Positions 1 through 6,571 of a stretch of 8,577 nt of DNA are shown here, piece by piece (position 1 is the stretch's first letter; each line of letters starts with the position of its first letter). The notes beneath the pieces are model-generated. The model saw only the letters and a program-made list of their open reading frames with translations, was not told where the DNA came from and made no database searches. Source of the DNA: JASBSR01 sp963847575 (GTDB taxonomy: Bacteria; Pseudomonadota; Gammaproteobacteria; SZUA-229); contig CAWKAL010000010.1 in the NCBI GenBank assembly GCA_963847575.1, positions 1 to 8,577 on the forward strand, written 5' to 3'. Position numbers and translations under genes: made by a program.

Positions 1-848
1 TCCAGAATATCATTCGCGGTTTCCACCAGTTTGGCGCCCTGCCGAATCAGTTGATGGCAGCCACGCGCCAGTGGATTATGAATCGAGCCGGGAATAGCAA
101 ATACCTCGCGGCCCTGTTCCATGGCGTGTCGTGCAGTAATCAGTGAACCGCTTTTCAGCGCCGCTTCAACCACCAGTGTGCCCAGCGATATACCGCTGAT
201 GAGGCGGTTACGGCGCGGGAACAGGCCGCGCTGTGGCCCGGTACCTATGGGCATTTCAGATACGATGGCGCCGCTGGCGGCGATGTGCTCGGCGAGCTGG
301 TGATGACTGGCCGGGTAGACGATATCAAGGCCGTGCGCGACCAGCGCAACGCTACTGCCGATGCCCTGCAGGGCGCCTTCGTGGCAGGCGCCATCGATAC
401 CGGTCGCGAGTCCACTGGTGATGGTGATACCGGCAGCAGACAGGTGACGCGCAAACTCCAGCGCCGTGCGCCGGCCAGACGTGGTGGGATTGCGGCTACC
501 GACCATGGCAAGTTGCGGTTGTTGCAGGAAATCGGGGTCACCGCGGACGTAAAGTACGGGTGGCGGGTCACTGATGTGTTTGAGCAGGGGCGGGTAGCGG
601 GCATCGTGCAGGCTGAGCAGGTGATGTCCGTCGAGCGCCAGCCAGTCGAGATCAGCCACAATCGCGGTTTCATCCATCGCCTGCAGGCTGGATATCAGTG
701 CCTGGCTGAGTCCGGCGTGTTTGAGGTCAGCACCGCGGGCATTCAGCGCCCGACGCGGGTCGCCAAAATGTTCGAGCAGCTTATTATAAGTGCTTGCCCC
801 CAGGCCGGGGACGCGGTTGAGCAACAGCCAGGCTTCTGTATCCATCAT
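1..848 (-). CDS. dprA: DNA-processing protein DprA (Smf), 3' end cut by the window edge
   Basis: DprA binds incoming single-stranded DNA in the cytoplasm during natural transformation and loads RecA onto it. The visible 282 residues begin with a helix-hairpin-helix-like stretch (LNRVPGLG, residues 10-17). The Rossmann-like DprA core follows: MVGSRNPT (115-122), SGLATGID (145-152), GLDIVYP (173-179), FPRRNRLISG (210-219), SGSLITAR (233-240) and FAIPGSIHNP (250-259), with GCHQLIRQGAKLVE (263-276) near the edge. E. coli Smf is about 374 residues, so the missing part should be the C-terminal winged-helix region. Two adjacent ATGs (848 and 845) can start it. An AGGG directly abuts the first, so the second may be favoured. 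The gene lies 18 bp downstream of the LysM gene, in the same direction, and is probably cotranscribed. Odd point: residues 171-172 are Ala-His where the family normally has Gly followed by Thr, Ser or Asn. The family call is secure; a role in competence is inferred, since DprA also occurs in bacteria not known to be transformable. Confidence 0.96.
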   Translation of the reverse strand, partial: MMDTEAWLLLNRVPGLGASTYNKLLEHFGDPRRALNARGADLKHAGLSQALISSLQAMDETAIVADLDWLALDGHHLLSLHDARYPPLLKHISDPPPVLYVRGDPDFLQQPQLAMVGSRNPTTSGRRTALEFARHLSAAGITITSGLATGIDGACHEGALQGIGSSVALVAHGLDIVYPASHHQLAEHIAASGAIVSEMPIGTGPQRGLFPRRNRLISGISLGTLVVEAALKSGSLITARHAMEQGREVFAIPGSIHNPLARGCHQLIRQGAKLVETANDIL

Positions 849-866
849 CCCTGATTGTAAGTGATT

Positions 867-2051
867 TTATCTGGGGGTCGCGACTACATCGTACTTGTGA
901 ATCACGTTGGTCGATTCCATCACCAGGCCGTAACTCACGTTATCAAATGCGCGGAATATCATCAGCAGGCCACTGCGCTCATCGGGCAGTTTGACGTCAT
1001 CGCCCTTGTCGTGCAGGTCAAAGTTGTCAGCGATGGTTTTGCCACGGGTATACGAGGCGAGTAAATGGCCGACTTCGATGCCGTCGCGGATGCCGAGGTT
1101 AATCACTGCAATCTGGTACTTGGCGATGCCAAACAACGCATCGAACAGCGAAATCACCTGGCCGCTCATGTTGCGATCAGGCAGCTTGGGGAAATACAGG
1201 GTTGCAAGCGAGCTCTTGTCCATGGGTAACAGCCGGTCACCGATCAGAACTTCGCGTTCGGTAAAAGTCAGTACACCAATTGCTGGATCGTCGTATTTCT
1301 TGATATGTACTTCGCCGGCATAAATGGCTTCATAGCCGAGTGTTTCATCAGTGACAGGATCAATCAGTTCTGTACCGGGACGGAACACGGTAAAGCGTAC
1401 GCGTTCCTTATCCAGTTCACCGCGAATATAGACGCGGTTGCCCTGGCCGAGAATCAGGTGTTCGTCATCGCTGCCGAGAATATACGGCGCAGCTTCCAGT
1501 TCTTGCTTGGTGACAATGCGCGGACGGGTGGTGAACTGGCGAATCGCATCACTCGGAATCGTGGGTATGCTGCTGGTAATTTCATCACGGCGTATGCTTG
1601 GACTCAACTTCTTCACCGGCAGCCTGACGGTGCTGCCTGACTGGAAGCTGGCCGAGGCCTGGTTGACCAGGATCTGGGGTACACCGTCGATATAGACCAG
1701 GGTCAGCACATCGCCGGGGTAAATCAGGTGCGGGTTTTTGACCTGCGGATTTTTCTGCCAGATTTCAGGCCAGTACCACGGATCCTGCAGGAACATGCTG
1801 GAAATATCCCACAGCGTATCGCCTTTTTTCACCGTGTATTGTTTAGGGTGGTTCTGTTTTACCCTGATCGCCCGGGTTTCACCCGCAGGTGGAGAACTGG
1901 CGGGTTCGGCAAGCGTTACAGGTTCCTGGCTAAGAGGTGCTGCGTCGGGCCGTGTTTCGGAAGATGAGCAGCCGCTGAGGCCGGCACATAGCCCGATAAA
2001 CATGAAAGAGGTTACAATTGCAGCCCGAACCGCGGTGACAGGTGTTTTCAT
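867..2051 (-). CDS. tsaP: LysM-domain lipoprotein, TsaP-like (type IV pilus secretin-associated)
   Basis: A 394-residue exported peptidoglycan-binding protein. The N-terminus is a signal sequence ending in a lipobox, LSGC, with the acceptor cysteine at residue 28 followed by Ser, which predicts outer-membrane lipidation. A Ser/Pro/Ala/Glu-rich linker covers roughly 29-65. A LysM domain spans about 72-118 (YTVKKGDTLWDI ... HLIYPGDVLTLVY), including the PWYWPEIWQKNP segment typical of this family. The remaining 275 residues (IPTIPSDAI at 162-170, LEAAPYILG at 185-193, LPDERSGLLMIF at 355-366) resemble, from memory, the C-terminal region of P. aeruginosa PA0020/TsaP, which associates with the PilQ secretin. 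Gene order (dprA downstream, def-fmt-rsmB-trkA divergent) agrees with orthology. The ATG at 2051 is the only sensible start for the signal peptide; AGGGA lies 12 nt upstream, a rather long spacing. The LysM and lipoprotein calls are strong; the TsaP function is inferred from similarity and synteny. Confidence 0.88.
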   Translation of the reverse strand: MKTPVTAVRAAIVTSFMFIGLCAGLSGCSSSETRPDAAPLSQEPVTLAEPASSPPAGETRAIRVKQNHPKQYTVKKGDTLWDISSMFLQDPWYWPEIWQKNPQVKNPHLIYPGDVLTLVYIDGVPQILVNQASASFQSGSTVRLPVKKLSPSIRRDEITSSIPTIPSDAIRQFTTRPRIVTKQELEAAPYILGSDDEHLILGQGNRVYIRGELDKERVRFTVFRPGTELIDPVTDETLGYEAIYAGEVHIKKYDDPAIGVLTFTEREVLIGDRLLPMDKSSLATLYFPKLPDRNMSGQVISLFDALFGIAKYQIAVINLGIRDGIEVGHLLASYTRGKTIADNFDLHDKGDDVKLPDERSGLLMIFRAFDNVSYGLVMESTNVIHKYDVVATPR

Positions 2052-2108
2052 TGTTATTGTATGTCCCTGGGTTTATCCGTTGTTTTCAAGAGTTTAGTTG
2101 ATAAACTT

Positions 2109-2136
2109 CAATATCTGAAACAGATTTCAGAAATTG
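2109..2136. repeat. 12+12 bp imperfect inverted repeat in the divergent promoter region, candidate operator
   Basis: The left arm CAATATCTGAAA (2109-2120) and right arm TTTCAGAAATTG (2125-2136) are reverse complements with one mismatch and a 4-nt centre, CAGA. The inner seven bases of each arm match perfectly. The element lies within the 153-bp gap between the leftward tsaP/dprA pair and the rightward def operon. No T-run follows on either strand, so it does not look like a terminator. A binding site for a dimeric regulator fits best; a 5'-leader hairpin in the leftward transcript is the alternative. The repeat is directly visible; the function is inferred. Confidence 0.55.
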
Positions 2137-2141
2137 TAGCA
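2133..2141 (-). promoter_or_regulatory. Candidate extended -10 promoter element for tsaP-dprA
   Basis: Read on the minus strand, positions 2141-2133 give TGCTACAAT: a TGn extension plus TACAAT, five of six matches to the sigma-70 -10 hexamer. No good -35 is visible at 16-18 bp, which is usual for extended -10 promoters. Transcription would start near 2126, inside the inverted repeat at 2109-2136, leaving a leader of about 75 nt before tsaP. For the opposite direction (def) I found no convincing promoter: GTCACA (2152-2157) with TACTAC (2175-2180) at 17 bp spacing is the best pair, and it is weak. Confidence 0.4.
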
Positions 2142-2204
2142 GAAAACTCCCGTCACACGCCGAAATGGCTTAAATACTACTAACGAGCGACAACTTTAAC
2201 AAAT

Positions 2205-2714
2205 ATGGCATTACTAGAAATACTGCACTACCCGGATCCACGCCTGCGCACTATTGCAGCAGACGTTGATACCGTGGACGCGGGCATAACCCGCCTGGTC
2301 GAGGATATGCTGGAAACCATGTACCACGCGCCGGGCATCGGGCTCGCCGCGACCCAGGTCAATGTGCATCAGCGCGTCATCGTGATCGATATCAGCGAAG
2401 AAAAAAACCAGCCTCTGTGCCTGATTAACCCGCAAATTATCGAGAGCGATGGTGTTGAGGTGATGCAGGAAGGTTGTTTGTCAGTGCCCGATGTTTTTGA
2501 GAATGTTGAACGCGCAGAGCATATCCGGGTGCGTGCGCTGGATAAACACGGCGCCGCATTTGAACTTGAAGCTGAAGGCCTGCTGGCTGTGTGTATCCAG
2601 CATGAAATGGATCACCTGGTGGGCAAGTTGTTCGTGGATTATCTGTCACCGCTCAAGCAGCAGCGGCTGAAAAAGAAAATCCAGAAACAGCAGCGACAGG
2701 CCGTTGCGCTCTGA
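2205..2714 (+). CDS. def: Peptide deformylase
   Basis: Removes the formyl group from the N-terminal methionine of nascent proteins; a cytosolic metalloenzyme, usually iron-dependent, acting at the ribosome exit. At 169 residues it matches the E. coli enzyme in length and carries all three signature motifs: GIGLAATQ (44-51), EGCLSVP (89-95) and QHEMDHL (132-138). Predicted metal ligands are Cys91, His133 and His137, with Glu134 as catalytic acid/base and Gln51 in the active site. The C-terminal KLFVDYLSPLKQQR is characteristic of gammaproteobacterial Def. The ATG at 2205 fits the family N-terminus (MALLEILHYPDPRLR), although the leader before it (ACAACTTTAACAAAT) has no clear Shine-Dalgarno sequence. 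It is the first gene of the rightward unit, 84 bp upstream of fmt, which makes the substrate it later processes. Confidence 0.98.
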   Translation: MALLEILHYPDPRLRTIAADVDTVDAGITRLVEDMLETMYHAPGIGLAATQVNVHQRVIVIDISEEKNQPLCLINPQIIESDGVEVMQEGCLSVPDVFENVERAEHIRVRALDKHGAAFELEAEGLLAVCIQHEMDHLVGKLFVDYLSPLKQQRLKKKIQKQQRQAVAL

Positions 2715-2798
2715 TGTTTCTTCAGCCCGGCGCGCAAGCACTCGCCCATTAATAGAGTCACTCCGCAGCCAGTAACCCGGCAAGGCGCCCAGCAGGAT

Positions 2799-3794
2799 AT
2801 GCAACACAATAATCAACCTGATAACGCCGGCGTACGCATTATCTACGCGGGTACCCCCGAGTTTGCCGTACCCGCTCTGGATGCACTGGTGGCGGCTGGG
2901 TACCAGGTCGTCGCGGTGTATACCCAGCCGGACCGCCCCGCCGGGCGCGGCCGCAACGCGCGGCCATCGGCGGTTAAACAGGCCGCGATCAGGCACGCGA
3001 TTCCAGTGTTTCAGCCCGAGTCGCTGAAATCAGCGGCCGAACAACAGCAGCTGGCGGCATTAAAACCTGATCTGATGATCGTGACTGCATACGGACTGCT
3101 GCTGCCCGAGGCAGTACTGACTATTCCGCGCCTCGGGTGTATCAATATTCACGCGTCCTTGCTGCCACGCTGGCGTGGCGCTGCACCGATTCAGCGTGCG
3201 ATTCTCGCCGGCGATACCGTCACCGGCATTACCATCATGCAGATGGATGTCGGACTGGATACCGGTGCCATGCTGGCAAAAAAAACCCGCGCTATATCGC
3301 CCGAGGATACAGGCTCAAGCCTGCACGACGCCCTGATGTCGCTGGGCGCACAGGCGCTGCTGGAAATGTTGCCGGATTTAATCGCGGGCAAGATCACGCC
3401 GCAAAGCCAGGATGACGCCCAGGCCTGCTATGCGCGCAAACTCAGCAAGCAGGAGGCGGCGATAGACTGGCAACAAAGCGCCGAGCAGATTGCACGCGCC
3501 GTGCGCGCGTTCAACGCCTGGCCAGTGGCCTACACCACATGGCAGAAAAACCACCGGGTCGACACCTTGCGAATCTGGCAGGTGCAGGTCATAAATGATG
3601 TCGAGACTGCGAGTGAACCCGGCACTGTCATTTCGAGCAGTGCCGAGGGCGTTGATGTCGCTACCGGCAATGGCATTGTGCGCCTGCTGGAAGTACAGCC
3701 CAGCGGCAAGCGCGTGATGTCGGCGGCTGATTTTGTCAACGCACACACCCTGGATGGCCAGCGGCTGGGCCAGCAGATATCCGCAAGCCAGTGA
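2799..3794 (+). CDS. fmt: Methionyl-tRNA formyltransferase
   Basis: Transfers a formyl group from 10-formyltetrahydrofolate to the amino group of initiator Met-tRNA. The 331 residues hold an N-terminal formyltransferase domain (about 12-200) with YAGTPEFAVPALDAL at the start of the fold, TQPDRPAGRG (42-51), CINIHASLLPRWRGAAPIQR (114-133) and MQMDVGLDTGAML (147-159). The catalytic triad is Asn116, His118 and Asp154, each offset by 8 from E. coli Asn108, His110 and Asp146. The C-terminal OB-like tRNA-binding domain includes KLSKQEAAIDW (214-224), RAFNAWP (236-242) and LEVQPSGKRVMSAADF (297-312). The ATG at 2799 is the only start available in frame after the def stop. It adds about 10 residues (MQHNNQPDNAG) before the conserved core compared with E. 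coli. A GGA lies only 1-2 nt upstream, so initiation may be modest. The last four bases overlap rsmB. Confidence 0.98.
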   Translation: MQHNNQPDNAGVRIIYAGTPEFAVPALDALVAAGYQVVAVYTQPDRPAGRGRNARPSAVKQAAIRHAIPVFQPESLKSAAEQQQLAALKPDLMIVTAYGLLLPEAVLTIPRLGCINIHASLLPRWRGAAPIQRAILAGDTVTGITIMQMDVGLDTGAMLAKKTRAISPEDTGSSLHDALMSLGAQALLEMLPDLIAGKITPQSQDDAQACYARKLSKQEAAIDWQQSAEQIARAVRAFNAWPVAYTTWQKNHRVDTLRIWQVQVINDVETASEPGTVISSSAEGVDVATGNGIVRLLEVQPSGKRVMSAADFVNAHTLDGQRLGQQISASQ

Positions 3795-5101
3795 AGCTGA
3801 AAACAAACCCCGGCGCGCGTGCGCTTGCACTACAGCTACTCGAAAAAGTTTTGCATCGGGGGCAATCGCTGTCAGCGCTGAAGCCGCTGACCCTGGCGCT
3901 TGAGCCGCGCGAGCGCGCGCTGTGCCTGGAGCTGGTGCAGGGTGTATTACGCTGGCGCTGGCGGCTGGCGTTTTATCTTTCCGGGTACATGCAAAAACCC
4001 TTGCGTAACAAGGATCGCGATGTCGAAATCCTGTTACTGCTGGCGCTGTATGAAATCATCGAGCTGCATACCCCCGATTACGCCAGCGTTAACGAAGCCG
4101 TGCAACTGACCCGAAGCCTCGGCAAGTCATGGGCGAGTGGCCTGGTCAACGGTATCCTGCGCAAGTGCATTCGACAGCAGCAGACACACTCGCTTGCTGT
4201 GCCCGGTAGTGACGGCGCACTCTATTCTCACCCGAACTGGCTGATTGCACGAATCAAAGCCGACTGGCCACAGCACTGGCAGGCGATACTCGAAGCCAAT
4301 AACATCCGCGCACCGATGTGGTTGCGGGTCAATGCAGCCATGTGTGAGACCGCACACTACCAGCAACAGTTACACGCCGAAAACATCATCTCGACTCCTC
4401 ATCCACGGGCATGTCAGGCGTTGCGGCTGGAGCAGGCCTGCGACGTGACCGCGCTGCCCGGGTTTGAACGCGGCCAGGTGTCAGTGCAGGATGCCTCGGC
4501 CCAGGTTGCCGGACTATTACTGGGTGCAGCGGCCGGCGAACGCATACTCGACGTGTGTGCTGCGCCCGGCGGGAAAACCTGTCATCTGCTGGAGCTGCAT
4601 CCGGATCTCGACATGGTGGCGGTCGATGTAGACCCTGTGCGCATGCAACGGGTGCAGCAGAACCTGGCACGGATTCAGAAAACCGCCGAGTGCATTGTGG
4701 CCGATGCGCGGCATCCGCAGGACTGGTGGAATGGTGATGTGTTCGATCGCATATTGCTCGATGCGCCATGTTCTGCCAGCGGTGTGATCAGGCGCCACCC
4801 CGATATCAAAAGCCTGCGCCGCGACGAAGACATTGCGCAGCTCACCGAGCTGCAGCAGCAGATACTGCAGGCGGTCTGGCCTGCGCTCAGGCCCGGTGGT
4901 GAGCTGCTCTATGTCACCTGCTCGGTATTACGCGCCGAAAATGAACTGCAAATTGCAGAATTTTTGCGCCTGCATAGTGATGCGCTTGAAATTGCGCTGG
5001 ATGCCAGCCTCGGTATTGCCTGCGTGCATGGCAGACAATTATTGCCCGCTGAGAATGATGGCGATGGATTTTATTTTGCCCGCTTGCGCAAACTCAAATG
5101 A
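3791..5101 (+). CDS. rsmB: 16S rRNA (cytosine-967-C5)-methyltransferase RsmB
   Basis: Methylates C967 of 16S rRNA at carbon 5 using S-adenosylmethionine. The 436 residues match the family (E. coli 429). An N-terminal NusB-like RNA-binding domain spans about 5-135, with LVQGVLRWRWRLAFYL (48-63) and ASGLVNGILRKC (115-126). The Nol1/Nop2/Sun methyltransferase domain follows: LPGFERGQVSVQDASAQ (222-238), the SAM-binding LDVCAAPGGKT (253-263), the DAPCSASGVIRRHPDIK block (324-340) containing Cys327, and YVTCSVL (374-380) with the predicted nucleophile Cys377. DGDGFYFARL (423-432) ends the fold. Translation must begin at a GTG at 3791, inside a GTGA overlap with the fmt stop codon, because the next in-frame ATG lies within the NusB-like domain. 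This implies translational coupling to fmt. Confidence 0.97.
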   Translation: MKLKTNPGARALALQLLEKVLHRGQSLSALKPLTLALEPRERALCLELVQGVLRWRWRLAFYLSGYMQKPLRNKDRDVEILLLLALYEIIELHTPDYASVNEAVQLTRSLGKSWASGLVNGILRKCIRQQQTHSLAVPGSDGALYSHPNWLIARIKADWPQHWQAILEANNIRAPMWLRVNAAMCETAHYQQQLHAENIISTPHPRACQALRLEQACDVTALPGFERGQVSVQDASAQVAGLLLGAAAGERILDVCAAPGGKTCHLLELHPDLDMVAVDVDPVRMQRVQQNLARIQKTAECIVADARHPQDWWNGDVFDRILLDAPCSASGVIRRHPDIKSLRRDEDIAQLTELQQQILQAVWPALRPGGELLYVTCSVLRAENELQIAEFLRLHSDALEIALDASLGIACVHGRQLLPAENDGDGFYFARLRKLK

Positions 5102-5161
5102 AATGACGTGTAGCGGTGCAATGCCGGGTTTATCGGCGTAAACTTCGCGCCATTGCGAACC

Positions 5162-5171
5162 GTAAATTTAC
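5162..5171. promoter_or_regulatory. Perfect 10-bp palindrome GTAAATTTAC before trkA
   Basis: GTAAATTTAC ends 17 nt before the trkA start codon in the 87-bp rsmB-trkA gap, followed at once by a small CTGT-GAA-ACAG inverted repeat (5172-5182). The trkA leader has no recognisable Shine-Dalgarno sequence, so this short A+T-rich stretch may contribute to initiation or bind a regulator. A 10-bp palindrome in A+T-rich DNA can easily arise by chance. Confidence 0.25.
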
Positions 5172-5188
5172 TGTGAAACAGCTTTAAA

Positions 5189-6565
5189 ATGAATATTCTG
5201 ATTCTGGGCGCGGGACAGGTAGGTTATTCAGTCGCCTCAAACCTGGCGTCTGAAGCGAATGATATTACGCTGGTCGATACCCGTTCTGATCAGCTCGACG
5301 AAATCCGTAGCCGGCTCGATATCCAGACAGTGGCCGGCCATGCCTCACACCCTGACATATTAGTGCAGGCCGGTATCCAGGATGCTGACATGCTGATCGC
5401 CGTCACCAACAGTGATGAAACCAATATGGTCGCCTGCCAGGTGGCGCATACCCTGTTCCACACGCCGACAAAAATTGCCCGGGTACGCTCGCAGGAATAC
5501 CTCAATCAGCCCGGCCTGTTCGGCAATGGCGCCGTGCCGGTCGACGTACTCATCAGCCCCGAGCAGATTGTATCGAGTTACATTGAACGCCTGATTGAAT
5601 ATCCAGGTGCCCTGCAGGTGCTGGATTTTGCCGACGGTAAAGTCCAGCTGGTAGGCATGAAAGCGTATTACGGCGGGCCCCTGGTGGGCCACGAGATCCG
5701 TGCCCTGCGCGAGCACATGCCCGGCATCGATTGTCGCGTGGCGGCCATCTACCGCCGTGGCAAGGCCATCATCCCCGAGGGTGATCGTGTCATTGAAGCC
5801 GATGACGATGTGTTTTTTATTGCTGCACGCAAGGATATTCGCAGCGTCATGTCCGAGATGCGCAAACTGGATAAGAGCTGTCGCCGCATTATGCTGGCCG
5901 GTGGCGGTAATATCGGCCGCCGGCTGGCAGAAGCACTTGAAGAAAAGCACCAGGTAAAAATCATCGAGCGTAGCCACGCGCGTGCCAGGGTGTTGTCACG
6001 CGAACTCAACAAGACGATTGTGCTGCTCGGCGATTCGGCAGATGAAAACCTGTTGCTGGAAGAAAACGTTGATCAGATGGATGTGTTCTGTGCGCTCACC
6101 AATGACGATGAGGCGAATATTCTGTCTGCCATGCTGGCAAAGCGCATGGGTGCAAACAAGGTGATGTGTATTATCAACCGCTCGGCCTATGTTGATCTGA
6201 TTGAAAGCCAGGGCGTTATCGATGTAGCGATTTCACCGGAACAGATTACTATCGGTGCCCTGCTTACGCACGTGCGTCGCGGTGATGTGGTTGCCGTGCA
6301 TTCTCTCAGGCGAGGTGCCGCCGAAGCCATCGAAGCAGTTGCACACGGTGACAGCAAAACTTCAAAAGTCGTCGGCCGCTGTGTCGCCGATGTGCCATTA
6401 CCCGTTGGCACCACCATCGGCGCTATCGTGCGTGGAGATGAAGTCATCATGGGGCACCATGACATCGTGATCGAGGCAGAAGACCATCTCATCCTGTTCC
6501 TGCTCGATAAAGGCAAACTGCCTGCAGTTGAAAAACTGTTCCAGGTCGGCGTGACATTCATCTAG
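5189..6565 (+). CDS. trkA: Trk system potassium uptake protein TrkA
   Basis: Peripheral cytoplasmic protein that binds NAD(H) and gates the TrkH potassium channel. At 458 residues it equals the E. coli length and has the typical duplicated RCK layout. The first Rossmann RCK_N domain carries GAGQVG (7-12) and Asp30 at the end of the second strand; its TrkA_C domain spans about 140-220. The second RCK_N carries GGGNIG (238-243) and Glu260, followed by a second TrkA_C domain to the end. Conserved VPVDVLISPEQI (116-127) and its repeat counterpart VIDVAISPEQI (343-353) mark the ends of the two RCK_N halves. Both dinucleotide-binding loops look intact. The ATG at 5189 matches the family N-terminus (MNILILGAGQVG). 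trkH follows after 6 bp, so channel and gate are cotranscribed and probably translationally coupled. Confidence 0.98.
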   Translation: MNILILGAGQVGYSVASNLASEANDITLVDTRSDQLDEIRSRLDIQTVAGHASHPDILVQAGIQDADMLIAVTNSDETNMVACQVAHTLFHTPTKIARVRSQEYLNQPGLFGNGAVPVDVLISPEQIVSSYIERLIEYPGALQVLDFADGKVQLVGMKAYYGGPLVGHEIRALREHMPGIDCRVAAIYRRGKAIIPEGDRVIEADDDVFFIAARKDIRSVMSEMRKLDKSCRRIMLAGGGNIGRRLAEALEEKHQVKIIERSHARARVLSRELNKTIVLLGDSADENLLLEENVDQMDVFCALTNDDEANILSAMLAKRMGANKVMCIINRSAYVDLIESQGVIDVAISPEQITIGALLTHVRRGDVVAVHSLRRGAAEAIEAVAHGDSKTSKVVGRCVADVPLPVGTTIGAIVRGDEVIMGHHDIVIEAEDHLILFLLDKGKLPAVEKLFQVGVTFI

Positions 6566-6571
6566 CCCGGC

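Noticed and set aside
285..854. 189-codon plus-strand open frame
   Set aside because: Exactly antisense to dprA, whose protein shows unbroken family motifs; the plus-strand product shows no recognisable domain.
2056..2086. Minus-strand TTGAAA ... TACAAT as the tsaP promoter
   Set aside because: The spacer is 22 bp and the -10 would lie 4 bp from the start codon, leaving no leader; the AGGGA ribosome site would be lost.
2715..2798. 84-bp def-fmt gap as a hidden gene or promoter
   Set aside because: No open frame with a start and no recognisable promoter hexamers; it appears to be plain spacer.
5103..5141. 12-codon open frame after rsmB (ATG ACG TGT ... TAA)
   Set aside because: Too short, no ribosome binding site, and nothing suggests a leader peptide.
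5126..5141. GTTTA-TCGGCG-TAAAC inverted repeat between rsmB and trkA
   Set aside because: Only a 5-bp stem, no T-run, and close to chance expectation.
5360..5977. 205-codon minus-strand open frame
   Set aside because: Lies wholly antisense within trkA, which is full length and conserved throughout; the frame is open by codon bias only.
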